64,000 nt of DNA from Clostridia bacterium (lineage in GTDB: Bacteria; Bacillota; Clostridia; Oscillospirales; UBA644). Positions 8,152 through 18,117 of the stretch are shown in pieces (position 1 is the first letter of the stretch; each line of letters opens with the position of its first letter). The DNA is taken from the NCBI GenBank assembly GCA_017427285.1, contig JAFRTE010000031.1, forward strand, positions 1 through 64,000, given 5' to 3'. The notes under the pieces are model-generated. The model saw only the letters and a program-made list of their open reading frames with translations, ran no database searches and was not told where the DNA came from. The position numbers and the translations under genes are program-made.

Positions 8152-9501
8152 TTATATAAGATTAAAAACGTCTTTTATACTGTCAACGGGTATAAGCTCG
8201 ATATCCGTATGAAAATCAGTTCTGTTCCTTTTCGGTATCACTGCGCGCTTAAACCCGAGGACTTTTGCCTCCGCAACACGCTTTTCAAGAGAAGTTACCG
8301 CGCGTATTTCTCCCGCAAGCCCAACTTCTCCGATAAGTATAGTATCGTCAGGTATCACAAAATCCTTCAGCCCGGACGCAAGAGCCGCAGCAACCGCAAG
8401 ATCCGCAGCCGGTTCATCGATTTTCAGTCCGCCAATGACGTTGATATATACGTCCGAAGTCCCGAAAAACATCCTGCAGCGTTTTTCAAGCACCGCAATC
8501 AAAAGATTTGCCCTTCCGTAATCAAATCCTACGGCAACGCGCCTCGGCGCAGGGAACGGGGTAGGGGCAACGAGCGACTGCACTTCAGCAATTATCGGCC
8601 GCGTTCCCTCAAGCACGCAGACAGTTGCTATACCCGAAATATCGCTCGGTTTGCCCTGCAAAAACACCGCTGACGGATTGCCTATTTCTTTCAGCCCTTC
8701 TCCCGTCATTTCAAAAACGCCTATTTCGTTCGTTGACCCGAAACGGTTTTTCACGGCGCGCAAAATCCTGTATTCCGAGTTCCTTTCGCCCTCAAAATAC
8801 AAAACGGCGTCGACCATATGCTCCATTACTTTCGGACCGGCGATAGACCCTTCCTTGTTTACGTGTCCGACAATGAAAACGGGTATATCCTTTGATTTTG
8901 CAAATCTCATAAGCGCCGAGGTGCATTCTCTTACCTGGGAAACGCTTCCGGGCGTTGAGGCAACGGACTCATGATTCATGGTCTGTATCGAGTCGATTAT
9001 CAGAAGCCCCGGGTTTTGCTCCGCCGCCTGTTCGCATACGGTTTCTATGTCCGTTTGCGCGAGGAGGTAAAGATCGTCTTTTTTTACCCCGAGTCTGTCT
9101 GCGCGGAGTCTCAGCTGTTTCGGCGATTCTTCGCCCGAAACGTAAAGTATCGGTATTTCAGCGCCGAGTTTTTCGCAAAGCTGCAAAAGTATCGTTGATT
9201 TTCCTATTCCCGGCTCGCCGGATACGAGATATAACGCCCCCTTTACTATTCCGCCACCGAGAACTCTGTCAAGCTCATTTATCCCCGTCGAAATACGGAC
9301 TTCTTCTTTCCCCGTAACCTCTTTCAGCTTCAGGGGAGCGGAAAAATCCGAAGAGGATATTTTCTTCGCCGTTTTTTCGGGTTTTTGGACGACTGTTTCT
9401 TCAACAAGCGTATTCCATGCGCCGCATTCGGGACATTTTCCCGACCATTTGGGGCTTTCCGCGCCGCATTCGGAGCAGACGAAAACCGTTTTGTTCTTCA
9501 T
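8152..9501 (-). CDS. radA: DNA repair protein RadA
   Basis: The 449-aa product has the full RadA/Sms layout: a four-cysteine zinc finger (C9, C12, C23, C26), a RecA-like ATPase with Walker A GEPGIGKST (95-103), the diagnostic KNRFGSTNE motif near residue 250, and a C-terminal Lon-protease-like domain without active-site function. RadA drives branch migration during recombinational repair and transformation. The start is followed upstream by the MBOAT gene 11 nt away on the same strand, so they may share a transcript. Confidence 0.95.
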   Translation of the reverse strand: MKNKTVFVCSECGAESPKWSGKCPECGAWNTLVEETVVQKPEKTAKKISSSDFSAPLKLKEVTGKEEVRISTGINELDRVLGGGIVKGALYLVSGEPGIGKSTILLQLCEKLGAEIPILYVSGEESPKQLRLRADRLGVKKDDLYLLAQTDIETVCEQAAEQNPGLLIIDSIQTMNHESVASTPGSVSQVRECTSALMRFAKSKDIPVFIVGHVNKEGSIAGPKVMEHMVDAVLYFEGERNSEYRILRAVKNRFGSTNEIGVFEMTGEGLKEIGNPSAVFLQGKPSDISGIATVCVLEGTRPIIAEVQSLVAPTPFPAPRRVAVGFDYGRANLLIAVLEKRCRMFFGTSDVYINVIGGLKIDEPAADLAVAAALASGLKDFVIPDDTILIGEVGLAGEIRAVTSLEKRVAEAKVLGFKRAVIPKRNRTDFHTDIELIPVDSIKDVFNLI

Positions 9502-9512
9502 TTGCTATCCCT

Positions 9513-10934
9513 CTAAAATCTGAAATATAAAAACGGATTGTAACTACCCGATACAAGACTTGCCGTTGATAAAAACCAAATTGCAATACAAGCTATTACG
9601 GTGATCACCGGTACGGCTTTCTGCAATGCGGGCGAAAGCTTCTGCCTGATAAACGGGACCGTAGGCATTGAAGCGAGTATCAAAATCACTAATATCACGG
9701 CGTTTGTATATAACAGATAAACAGACCTGTCATCCGCAAACGGTACGCCGCCGAAACCGAACATCGTTGCAAGGTAACTTCCGCATTCCGAAATATCTTC
9801 GATAGCAAAAAATACCCAGCCGATAAGGACCGCAAGAAGCGAATAAATATGTCTGAATACACGGGGTATTGACCATAAAAACTTGAAAAGAAACTGCTTT
9901 TCGATAATAAGAAGCACTCCGAAGTAAAGACCCCATATAATGAAGTTCCAGCCGGCGCCGTGCCAGAAACCCGTGCAAAACCATACTATGAATAAATTCA
10001 GGATATGTCTCCAGGGTTTTACTCTGTTGCCGCCGAGCGGTATATACAGGTATTCGCGGAACCATGAGCCGAGAGATATATGCCATCTTCTCCAGAATTC
10101 CGTAACAGTCTGCGATATATACGGATAGTTGAAGTTGATACAAAATTCAAATCCGAACATCCGCCCCAGACCTATTGCCATGTCGGAATAACCCGAAAAA
10201 TCAAAGTAGATCTGAAAAGCAAAAGCGATAATTCCCAGCCAGGCAGTTACAACGGTCATTTCCGATTTCGGAAGCGTTGAAACCGTGGTCCACAATGCCC
10301 CGATGTTGTTTGCGAGAAGGACTTTTTTCGCAAGTCCTACCGTAAACGTTTTAACGCCGTCCCCGAAAGTCTGCAGCTCGTTCGTTCTGTTGTCAAGCTG
10401 TTCGGCGATAGTTTTATACTGAACGATCGGTCCCGCTATCAGCTGCGGGAAAAACGTTACGTAAGCTCCGAAGCTTATCGGGTTTTTCTGTACTCCCGTC
10501 GCGCCTCTGTAAACGTCTATCGTATATGACATCGTCTGGAACGTGTAAAACGATATGCCGATAGGAAGCGCGATTTCAAGAAAATCTATCCCGAGCCCGA
10601 AAATATTGTTTACGTTATTGATAAAGAAATTGCAGTATTTGAAAAATCCGAGACATCCGAGGTTGAGAATTACGGAAATAATAATAAGAGTTTTTGAAAC
10701 GGACGGCTTTGACTGCCTGTATTTATCTATCAAAAGCGCAAAAATGTAATTGTGAAGTATCGTAAAAAGCATAAGGAAGATATACATCGGCTCTCCCCAT
10801 GCGTAAAAGATTATCGAGGCAAGAAAAATAGCCGTGTTTTTAAAAGCGTTTTTCTTTCCTCTCGGGCATATATAATATACAAGCAGAGTTATCGGCAAAA
10901 AGCAAAACAAAAATAAAAGAGAGCTGAAAAGCAT
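9513..10934 (-). CDS. MBOAT-family O-acyltransferase (AlgI/DltB-like)
   Basis: The chosen ATG at 10934 (with AGAGGT upstream) gives 473 aa beginning MLFSSLLFLFCFLPITLLVYY; a longer frame would run back over the promoter. About ten membrane helices are evident, with the family signatures WRRWHISLGSWFREYLYIPL and the catalytic histidine in FWHGAGWNFIIWG. Such proteins carry acyl (often acetyl) groups across the membrane onto polysaccharide or teichoic acid. No AlgJ/X or SGNH partner is nearby, so the acceptor is unknown. Confidence 0.85.
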   Translation of the reverse strand: MLFSSLLFLFCFLPITLLVYYICPRGKKNAFKNTAIFLASIIFYAWGEPMYIFLMLFTILHNYIFALLIDKYRQSKPSVSKTLIIISVILNLGCLGFFKYCNFFINNVNNIFGLGIDFLEIALPIGISFYTFQTMSYTIDVYRGATGVQKNPISFGAYVTFFPQLIAGPIVQYKTIAEQLDNRTNELQTFGDGVKTFTVGLAKKVLLANNIGALWTTVSTLPKSEMTVVTAWLGIIAFAFQIYFDFSGYSDMAIGLGRMFGFEFCINFNYPYISQTVTEFWRRWHISLGSWFREYLYIPLGGNRVKPWRHILNLFIVWFCTGFWHGAGWNFIIWGLYFGVLLIIEKQFLFKFLWSIPRVFRHIYSLLAVLIGWVFFAIEDISECGSYLATMFGFGGVPFADDRSVYLLYTNAVILVILILASMPTVPFIRQKLSPALQKAVPVITVIACIAIWFLSTASLVSGSYNPFLYFRF

Positions 10935-10982
10935 TTTGTACCTCTTTTGCGGCAGGCGTAAACCTGATGATAGTTCATTATA

Positions 10983-11012
10983 ATTATAACATATTACCCA
11001 CTCGGTTGTCAA
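10983..11012 (-). promoter_or_regulatory. Promoter for the MBOAT-radA unit
   Basis: Minus-strand TTGACA, an 18-nt spacer and TATAAT, about 50 nt upstream of the MBOAT start. It is divergent from the GH3 promoter. Confidence 0.7.
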
Positions 11013-11045
11013 TATTTTTTTGATCGATTCTTTTCGTATGTACTG

Positions 11046-11074
11046 TTGACATCTATGCTCAAATATGATATACT
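11046..11074 (+). promoter_or_regulatory. Promoter for the GH3 gene
   Basis: TTGACA at 11046-11051, exactly 17 nt, TATACT at 11069-11074. The GH3 start follows 33 nt later. Confidence 0.8.
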
Positions 11075-11106
11075 GAAACAGAAGAAATCCAACCGGAGGA
11101 AATAAT

Positions 11107-13188
11107 ATGACAAGCAAGGAAAGAGCAAAAGCGCTCGTCTCTCAGATGACGCTTCCCGAAAAACTTTCGCAGCTTACAAATGAAGCTGCCGCAATCGAAA
11201 GACTCGGAATCCCCGAATACAACTGGTGGAACGAGGCACTTCACGGCTTTGCGAGAAGCGGCGTTGCTACGGTTTTTCCGCAGGCGATCGGTATGGCTGC
11301 GTCGTTTGATACAAAACTGATGAGAGAGGTCGCGGACGCGATCTCAACCGAAGCCCGCGCAAAATACAACGAATACAAAAAATTCGGCAGAACAAAAATA
11401 TATCAGGGCCTCACATGCTGGTCACCTAACATTAATATTTTCAGAGATCCTCGCTGGGGCAGGGGACATGAGACATACGGAGAAGACCCCTACCTTACGT
11501 CCGAAATGGGCGTTGCTTTCGTAAAAGGAATGCAGTACGGATTTGAAGAACACCCGAAATACAGAAAAGTAGACGCAACTCTGAAACATTTTGCCGCGCA
11601 CAGCGGGCCCGAAAAGGGCAGACATTCATTTGACTCCGTTGTGAGCAAAAAAGACCTTCACGAAACATATCTTGCCGCTTTTAAATACATAATCGAAAAG
11701 GCGCGTCCCGCCGCCGTTATGGGCGCATACAACCGCGTAAACGGCGAACCCGCGTGCGGATCAAAAACTCTGCTGCAGGATATCCTTTACGGTGAGTGGG
11801 CTTTTGACGGATATGTCGTTTCGGACTGCGGCGCGATCTGCGATATTGACTCCTTCCATAAAGTAACATCAAACCGCGCGGAGAGCGCAGCCCTTGCCGT
11901 TAACAACGGATGTTATATGAACTGCGGCAGCGCGTTCAAATTCCTTAAAGTTGCCGTTGCCGAGGGCATGGTAAGCGAAGAAACGGTAACAAAAGCCGTT
12001 GAAAAGCTTTTTGAAGCGCGTTTCGACCTCGGTCTTTTTGACGAAACCGAATACGACTCGATCCCGTATTCCAAGGTCAACTGCGCCGAGCACAGAGCCC
12101 TCGCCCTTGAAATGTCAAGAAATGCAACTGTACTTCTTAAAAACAACGGAATCCTTCCTTTCGGAAAAGACGACGGGATCAAAAATATCGCGGTGATCGG
12201 TCCGAACGCAGACGCTACGACCGTACTTGTAGGCAACTACAACGGTACTCTTTCGGAATATACCACCCCGCTTTTCGGGATCAGGGATATGGCGAGAAAA
12301 TACGGCAAGGACGTTCGCTACGCTATCGGCTGCCATCACACTTCCGACGCCGGAAACGACGGAAATATTGAAGAGGCGGTAATTGCCGCAAAATATGCCG
12401 ACGCCGTTGTCCTCTGTCTCGGTTTGACCCCCCAGCTCGAAGGCGAAGAGGGCGACGCTTACAACAGCGATCTGGGCGGCGACAAACCCGGACTTTCATT
12501 ACCTAAGGTCCAGCTCGATCTTTTCGAAATGATGAAATCAGTCGGCAAGCCGATAATCGTTGTAAATATATCCGGCAGCGCTATAGACCTCCGTTTTGCG
12601 GACGAAAACGCCGCGGCGGTTATCCAGAGCTTCTATCCGGGACAGGACGGCGGAAAAGCGCTCGCGGAAATTATGTTCGGCGAGGTCGAACCGACAGCGA
12701 AGCTCCCGGTCACCTTCTACGCCTCCGATGAACAGCTTCCCGATTACAGCGACTATTCTCTCAAGGGAAGAACATACCGCTATATGACCGAAAAACCGCT
12801 TTATCCGTTCGGATACGGTCTCGGATACAATAAATACGCGGTTTCGGATATCAGATGCGACGGCACAGTCACGTCAAGCGGCGCCACAGTATCTTGCGAT
12901 ATCGAAAATCTCGGTAAAATGCCCGGCGGGAATGTCGTTCAGGTTTATATCAGCCATAAAAACAAGCCCGACGCTCCTATCTGTCAGCTTATCGCATTCA
13001 AGAAGATATCTCTTGCCGCCGGCGAGAAAAAGACGGTGGAATTCGATATTCCCGTTGACAGATTTATGCTTTACGATTCCGACGGAGAGCTTATTCTTGA
13101 GGACGGCGAAGCAACGCTTTATATCGGCACTTGCTCGCCTGTAAAAGAAGAATTCTGCGCTAAAACGGATATTACTATCAAAGCATAA
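11107..13188 (+). CDS. Glycoside hydrolase family 3 (beta-glucosidase/beta-xylosidase)
   Basis: A 693-aa enzyme with the three GH3 parts: an N-terminal TIM barrel (residues 1-300) with the nucleophile Asp240 in VVSDCGAICD, an alpha/beta sandwich (about 340-560) containing LEGEEGDAYNSDLGG, where the acid/base glutamate is expected, and a C-terminal fibronectin-III-like domain from about 600. There is no signal peptide, so it acts in the cytosol on imported oligosaccharides. The early WWNEALHG motif is typical of the xylosidase/glucosidase branch. It has its own promoter and a terminator just after the stop. Confidence 0.9.
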   Translation: MTSKERAKALVSQMTLPEKLSQLTNEAAAIERLGIPEYNWWNEALHGFARSGVATVFPQAIGMAASFDTKLMREVADAISTEARAKYNEYKKFGRTKIYQGLTCWSPNINIFRDPRWGRGHETYGEDPYLTSEMGVAFVKGMQYGFEEHPKYRKVDATLKHFAAHSGPEKGRHSFDSVVSKKDLHETYLAAFKYIIEKARPAAVMGAYNRVNGEPACGSKTLLQDILYGEWAFDGYVVSDCGAICDIDSFHKVTSNRAESAALAVNNGCYMNCGSAFKFLKVAVAEGMVSEETVTKAVEKLFEARFDLGLFDETEYDSIPYSKVNCAEHRALALEMSRNATVLLKNNGILPFGKDDGIKNIAVIGPNADATTVLVGNYNGTLSEYTTPLFGIRDMARKYGKDVRYAIGCHHTSDAGNDGNIEEAVIAAKYADAVVLCLGLTPQLEGEEGDAYNSDLGGDKPGLSLPKVQLDLFEMMKSVGKPIIVVNISGSAIDLRFADENAAAVIQSFYPGQDGGKALAEIMFGEVEPTAKLPVTFYASDEQLPDYSDYSLKGRTYRYMTEKPLYPFGYGLGYNKYAVSDIRCDGTVTSSGATVSCDIENLGKMPGGNVVQVYISHKNKPDAPICQLIAFKKISLAAGEKKTVEFDIPVDRFMLYDSDGELILEDGEATLYIGTCSPVKEEFCAKTDITIKA

Positions 13189-13212
13189 CGGTTTACGAAA
13201 TAAACATAAAGG

Positions 13213-13240
13213 AATACCGCCCTTCTCGGGCGGTATTTTC
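13213..13240 (+). terminator. Intrinsic terminator after the GH3 gene (probably bidirectional)
   Basis: AATACCGCCC, loop TTCT, GGGCGGTATT followed by TTC. The convergent ECF gene stops at the same place, so the hairpin may serve both strands. Confidence 0.8.
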
Positions 13241-13926
13241 TATACTCCGTATTTAAGTTTGACCCTTTCAAGCTTTTCGCCGAACGGCTTTGCGAGCAGC
13301 GCGAAAAACAGCATATTCGAAACCGCATAAACCGCCGTATACGGTATTGCGGTAACAAGCGACGCGAGATACGCTTCAAACGAGATTATCTCGTTATTCC
13401 ATATCAGCGCCCAGAAGTCCATTATAAACGAATAAACTATTCCCGCCAATACCCCGTAAGTAATAAGCGCCGCGTGGCTTTTTTTCAGAAATTTTGAAAG
13501 CAGACCTCCGACAAGACCTATCATTCCCCACGCAAACATCTGAAACGGCGTCCACGGTCCCTGACCGAACCAGAAATTCGATATCAGCGCGGAAAGCGAG
13601 CCGACAAGAAATCCCGCCTCGCCTCCGATATACACCGCAGTTATAACCGTCAGCGCGGTAACGGGCTTGAATATCGGTATAAACCGTCCTACTACCGAAA
13701 GCGCGGTCATTATCGCAACTATAATAAGTCTGCGCGTGCCGGTTTTCTTTTTTTCAAATCCGCTTACAAAAAGCAGCATCGAAAGCATTATAACCGCAAC
13801 GCTTATAAACATATAGCTGTTTTCCTTGAAAACGTAAACACCCGTAACTATAACCGCCGGGACAAGCAAAAAGGGGATTATTATTTTAAGTACTTTGCGC
13901 ACGGAAGCGTTTTTGATTGTAATCAT
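13240..13926 (-). CDS. ECF transporter S component (substrate-binding membrane subunit)
   Basis: The 228-aa membrane protein has six or seven helices and the small-residue pattern of ECF S components, for example IGGEAGFLVGSLSALISNFWFG and WGMIGLVGGLLSKFL. It would bind a vitamin-like substrate and dock on the EcfT/EcfA module encoded directly upstream (its ATG overlaps the ATPase stop in ATGA). The last gene of a five-gene operon with two DUF4430 proteins. That context suggests cobalamin or a related corrinoid, but this is inference; the S component alone does not reveal the substrate. Confidence 0.8.
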   Translation of the reverse strand: MITIKNASVRKVLKIIIPFLLVPAVIVTGVYVFKENSYMFISVAVIMLSMLLFVSGFEKKKTGTRRLIIVAIMTALSVVGRFIPIFKPVTALTVITAVYIGGEAGFLVGSLSALISNFWFGQGPWTPFQMFAWGMIGLVGGLLSKFLKKSHAALITYGVLAGIVYSFIMDFWALIWNNEIISFEAYLASLVTAIPYTAVYAVSNMLFFALLAKPFGEKLERVKLKYGV

Positions 13927-15560
13927 TTTCTGCCTCCGTTTTCGTTTAACTTCATTATTTTAACCGCGTTTGATACAGTGGCTATGTTTTTGTAATAACC
14001 TCTTGTCATTCTGTTTGCCGCGGTCGTATAGAAATTATTGCCGGCAAAAAACTCCGCAGGCGTTCCGCTCGATGTTATTTCGCCTCGGAAAAACATTGCG
14101 CATCTGTCTGCATATTCGGCTGCAAATTCCACGTCGTGCGTAACGCATATTACCGACAGTCCGCTTTCAGCCAGCTTTTTAAGTATTTCGCCTATCTCTT
14201 TTTTTGCATATGCGTCCAGCCCTTTTGTAGGTTCGTCGAGAAGCAGGATCTTCGGCTCGGTGAAAAGGACTTTTGCAAGCGCGAGAAGCTGTTGCTGACC
14301 GCCCGAAATATCGTAAGGATGTCGGTCGTTTAAGGCGGAAAGATCGTAAGGAAGCGTATATCCGACGTTTTTAACGTCGTCCAGCTCCTCCTTTACGGTG
14401 TTTTTCAGAAACACCGTCTGTACGTCCTGCGGAAGCAGCGATAAACACCCTCTGTAAAGCTCATTTTTTTTGTAATCTTTGATCTTCTTTCCCAAAACGC
14501 GCACGTTTCCCGAATAGTGTCTGTTTAATCCGGCAGCAACGGAAAGACATGTTGATTTCCCTGACCCGTTTCCTCCCAGAATACAGAAAATCTCGCCTTT
14601 ATATACTTTAAAATCGAGTCCGCGAAGAACGTCCGGCAGTTCTTTGCCGTATTTGAAATATACGTCGTTAAATTCAAGAACAGTCTCCTTTTTCCCCGTT
14701 TTTTCGGACTGAATTTCAAGCGCGTCGATCTCGTTTGAGAAATTGCTTTCTATGAAATCGCGGCCTTCACGGGCTGTAAGAGGGCAGGGGACGTTAAGAT
14801 CGAAACTGTTGAATATCCTTACCGCGGCGGGCATACCCTGCATAAACGCCGAGTTGTTTTTCAGTAAAGCTACGGTTTTTCTCGTTTCTCCGTATTCAAG
14901 CAGTTTCCCGTTTTCCATCGCAAAAAGTTTATTGCTTACGGGAATGGCCTCTTCAAGACGGTGCTCGGTAATAATAACGGTAAGCGAGAGGTCTCTGTTG
15001 AGCTTGGAAAGCGTAGCGATAAAATCCGACGCCGCGATAGGGTCAAGCTGCGCCGTGGGCTCGTCAAGCAAGATTACGTCCGGCTGCATTACCATCACCG
15101 ATGCGAGATTAAGCAGCTGCTTCTGTCCGCCCGAAAGCTCCGAAACGCTTTTTTCAAACCAGTCTTCTATCCCGAAATAACACGTCATTTCGCTTACGCG
15201 TCTGCGTATCATATCCTGAGGCATTCCCATGTTTTCAAGACCGAAAGCAAGCTCGTGCCATACTTTATCGGTAACTATCTGCTCCTCAGGTCTTTGCGCA
15301 ACAAAGCCGATGGCGCAGGCCGTTTCACTGTCGGGCAGACTGTGCAGCTCTCTGCCCTTATAATAAACTCTGCCTGACATTTCTCCGAGCGGCGTAAGCT
15401 CTTTTTTCATCATGCGCATCAGCGTTGATTTGCCGCAGCCGGTCGCGCCGCAAACGGTAACAAAATCACCGCGTTCAACGGAAAAAGAAATGTTTTCTAT
15501 CGCTTTTTCTTCGCAGCGCGGATAAGAAAAGCTCAGATTTTCGATTTTAAGTATTTCCAT
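13923..15560 (-). CDS. ECF transporter ATPase, two ATP-binding domains in one chain
   Basis: 545 aa made of two complete ABC ATPase domains. The first has Walker A GATGCGKST (about 37-45) and signature ELSGGQKQLL; the second (from about 295) has GGNGSGKST and signature ISGGQQQLLALA with Walker B ILLLDEPTKGLD. In most ECF systems EcfA1 and EcfA2 are separate proteins; here they are fused. It powers the S and T components encoded on either side, overlapping EcfT by 28 nt and the S component by 4 nt. Confidence 0.92.
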   Translation of the reverse strand: MEILKIENLSFSYPRCEEKAIENISFSVERGDFVTVCGATGCGKSTLMRMMKKELTPLGEMSGRVYYKGRELHSLPDSETACAIGFVAQRPEEQIVTDKVWHELAFGLENMGMPQDMIRRRVSEMTCYFGIEDWFEKSVSELSGGQKQLLNLASVMVMQPDVILLDEPTAQLDPIAASDFIATLSKLNRDLSLTVIITEHRLEEAIPVSNKLFAMENGKLLEYGETRKTVALLKNNSAFMQGMPAAVRIFNSFDLNVPCPLTAREGRDFIESNFSNEIDALEIQSEKTGKKETVLEFNDVYFKYGKELPDVLRGLDFKVYKGEIFCILGGNGSGKSTCLSVAAGLNRHYSGNVRVLGKKIKDYKKNELYRGCLSLLPQDVQTVFLKNTVKEELDDVKNVGYTLPYDLSALNDRHPYDISGGQQQLLALAKVLFTEPKILLLDEPTKGLDAYAKKEIGEILKKLAESGLSVICVTHDVEFAAEYADRCAMFFRGEITSSGTPAEFFAGNNFYTTAANRMTRGYYKNIATVSNAVKIMKLNENGGRK

Positions 15561-16426
15561 CTTAATTCCTCCTCCGCCTCTATAATAACCGGCAAAAATG
15601 CAAGCAGACCGTATGAAATATATGTTACAACCGAAACAACGGATGTTTCCGCATGCGATATTTCGGGATAAAAGCTGAAGTTTACGCTTCCGGAAATAAC
15701 GCCCGCAAGTATCGCGGCGAAAAGTATTACGGAAAGGACCGTAAGCAGTATATCCTCGCGCCGAAACTTGAAAATCGAAAAAAATGTCCTTTTCGTTATT
15801 CCGTATCCTCTCGCCGTCATACTGTCTGATGTGATAACGCCGTTTTCAAGCGCCCACGTGACCATTACCGAAAAAACTCTCGTTCCGCCTCGGACTCTGC
15901 TTATAAAATCCGTGTCGCTGTAGAGCCCGAGTCCTTTCTGCGCCTGAATTACTTTTTGCGTCTGATTTTCAAACATCGGCACATAACGCAGCGTCATTGA
16001 AAGGATAAGTGCGAATTTCGGGGAAATATTTCCCAGGATATAAAGCAGCTTGTCGCTCGTCATTATCTGTGAAAAAGAGCGAAACCAGTATATTACGCTG
16101 ATTATTGCTGATGCGGACGCCGCGCCGTAAAGAATTGCTTCAAGCGTTATCGGGTTGTTGTTGACAATAAGCAGTATAGTAACTCCGTTATGATTGAAAA
16201 GGGGGTTTAACAATACAAGCAAAAGGAACATTCCCAAAAAGAAAAGATGCGATTTTGCGCCGGAAGTCCTGTTTCTTATAATAAACGTTGTCATAGCTCC
16301 CGAAAGCGATAAAAACAGAATAAGAGGATTCATCGTTACGGGGTTCAGACAGAACATGCCTATCGTTATTACCGAAGCGAAATATGCAAATACCGCTATC
16401 GGATTATAATTGTCAAACGCCTTCAT
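15533..16426 (-). CDS. ECF transporter T component (EcfT/CbiQ family)
   Basis: 297 aa with about five to six membrane helices. The cytosolic coupling region carries the family Ala-Arg-Gly motifs (TARGYG near residue 205 is one). It joins the ATPase pair to the S component in the membrane. Its stop lies inside the start of the fused ATPase gene, and its own ATG is 21 nt after the DUF4430 gene, showing tight operon packing. Confidence 0.85.
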   Translation of the reverse strand: MKAFDNYNPIAVFAYFASVITIGMFCLNPVTMNPLILFLSLSGAMTTFIIRNRTSGAKSHLFFLGMFLLLVLLNPLFNHNGVTILLIVNNNPITLEAILYGAASASAIISVIYWFRSFSQIMTSDKLLYILGNISPKFALILSMTLRYVPMFENQTQKVIQAQKGLGLYSDTDFISRVRGGTRVFSVMVTWALENGVITSDSMTARGYGITKRTFFSIFKFRREDILLTVLSVILFAAILAGVISGSVNFSFYPEISHAETSVVSVVTYISYGLLAFLPVIIEAEEELRWKYLKSKI

Positions 16427-16446
16427 ATTCCGCTTCTCCTTTCGTT

Positions 16447-18117
16447 TCAGTCAAGATCGAGACCGAGCTCTCTCGTGTAATGCCACACAATTTCGTCCCC
16501 GTCTTTCAGTATGCACTGACCGCATCCGACGGATACGGTTTCGCCGTTTACTTTGTATATCCAGCCCGACAGATCGCCGTAGTCAAATTCGTATAAATGG
16601 TTTATTCCGTTTACATAAACCATATTTTTCGGACCGGTCGTTTCAATATGTATCGAGTATTTCTTGACCGCTTCAATAAGTATGTCGTATACGGTGTCGC
16701 CCTCTTCTATGTCGAAATACGTTTTTTGCAAAATAACACCGTCTTTCGGAATATAATCCGAATCAAACTCCGTAATTATGTCGCACCGTATCTGTATTGA
16801 AACGGTTCCTACGGCGTTTTGTTTGTTTGCCGTGCTTCCGTAATATTTTTCGGGCGTCTGGATGTCGGTAAGAAAAATCACGGCTATTACTATGGCAGTC
16901 AGCGCGATTACAAAAATATAAGTTGCCGGTTTTTGCTTTTTTATTATGCAGACTGCTATCAAAACAGCCCCCGCTAAAATCACGGCCGCCGCTATCAACG
17001 GTTTATTGCTCTTTTCGGCCGGATTTTCGACTTCTGCTTCACCGATCGCTTCGCTTTCGGACTGTTCAGGGACCTGCCCGCTCTCCGCTTCGGGTAAAAT
17101 CTGCTCTTCCGTCTGCTCATTTACTTCTGTTTCGGACGGAGCGACATCCGTCGGCGTTTCTTCTTCGGTGATCTCTTTTGAGTCAAACAAAAAAAACGAA
17201 CTTTGGCCCCGGCTGAAACGGACAAGCGACGTTATCGCCATAAACGCCTGATACGTAGCCATTCCGTTTGTGCCTTTGCCTTCTTCATGGCAAAAGCTTC
17301 CGTCGTCAAGGCGGAATTTCATCATACCGTCAAACGGACTTTTGCCGTTTTTTATGAATCTTTCATCGTTTATCGGGTCGATCCCCGCGGATGTCAGTGC
17401 GATTATCACCTGTGCGGCGCTTTCCGGATTTTTCGTTCCGTAACTCTGAAATCCTCCGTCTTCAAGCTGTTTTTCCGAAAGGAACGAAATGGCTCTTTCC
17501 ACCGCTTTAGCCGTTTTTTCGCTCTCGGCGATATGCGGCGCCAGCGCCTGCACGGTCATCGCAGTAACGTCAACGTCCGAATAGTTGCCCGAAAGCGCCC
17601 ATCCTCCGTCGTCAAACTGCTTTGAAACAAGTTCTGCGGCAATTTCTTCCGCGGTATATTTTTCGGACGGTGCGCCGTTGTTTAAAAGAAAAAGACCGTA
17701 AATATAGCTCATTATCCCAAGCTCGCCAATCGTGGAGTCCGCAAGGCCGACAAGCTTTTCCGAGCTGCGTTTACCTGCCGAAATCAGCGCAAGTCCGTGT
17801 TTTTGCCTCGTTACGGCGCTCTTTACGTCATTTTCCGATATGTATTTTTCCAGAGCAGCGGCATATTTGAAAAGATATTGGCCTTCTCCGAGCTGACTTA
17901 AAGATATCGCATAAAAGTCAGTACCGCTTCCTGCGCCCGCTGCAAGCCATTCCGAAATATCCGACGTATTCGAGAGATCCCGATTAAAAACAACAATAGC
18001 GTCGAGGAGTTGAGTATACTCCCCGACGTTATTTGATTCAGCAAAAAAAGCAGTTTTTCCGCAGCTTAAAATGACAATCGCCGTCAAAAGCAATACGGCA
18101 GTGATCTTATTTTTCAT
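16447..18117 (-). CDS. Intrinsic-factor-like surface protein: alpha/alpha barrel plus DUF4430
   Basis: 556 aa. Order: signal peptide or anchor (1-26), prenyltransferase/squalene-cyclase type repeats (FDDGGWALSG, LEDGGFQSYG and LDDGSFCHEE at about 168-310), an acidic Glu/Pro linker (about 335-390), two membrane helices (about 395-440), and a C-terminal transcobalamin-like DUF4430 domain (about 455-556) with GDLSGWIYKVNGETVSVG and KDGDEIVWHYT. Vertebrate intrinsic factor and transcobalamin combine an alpha6/alpha6 barrel with this same C-terminal domain to clamp cobalamin. Its place inside an ECF operon suggests a corrinoid-capturing surface protein that hands ligand to the transporter. That role is inferred; the domain order is seen. 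Confidence 0.75.
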   Translation of the reverse strand: MKNKITAVLLLTAIVILSCGKTAFFAESNNVGEYTQLLDAIVVFNRDLSNTSDISEWLAAGAGSGTDFYAISLSQLGEGQYLFKYAAALEKYISENDVKSAVTRQKHGLALISAGKRSSEKLVGLADSTIGELGIMSYIYGLFLLNNGAPSEKYTAEEIAAELVSKQFDDGGWALSGNYSDVDVTAMTVQALAPHIAESEKTAKAVERAISFLSEKQLEDGGFQSYGTKNPESAAQVIIALTSAGIDPINDERFIKNGKSPFDGMMKFRLDDGSFCHEEGKGTNGMATYQAFMAITSLVRFSRGQSSFFLFDSKEITEEETPTDVAPSETEVNEQTEEQILPEAESGQVPEQSESEAIGEAEVENPAEKSNKPLIAAAVILAGAVLIAVCIIKKQKPATYIFVIALTAIVIAVIFLTDIQTPEKYYGSTANKQNAVGTVSIQIRCDIITEFDSDYIPKDGVILQKTYFDIEEGDTVYDILIEAVKKYSIHIETTGPKNMVYVNGINHLYEFDYGDLSGWIYKVNGETVSVGCGQCILKDGDEIVWHYTRELGLDLD

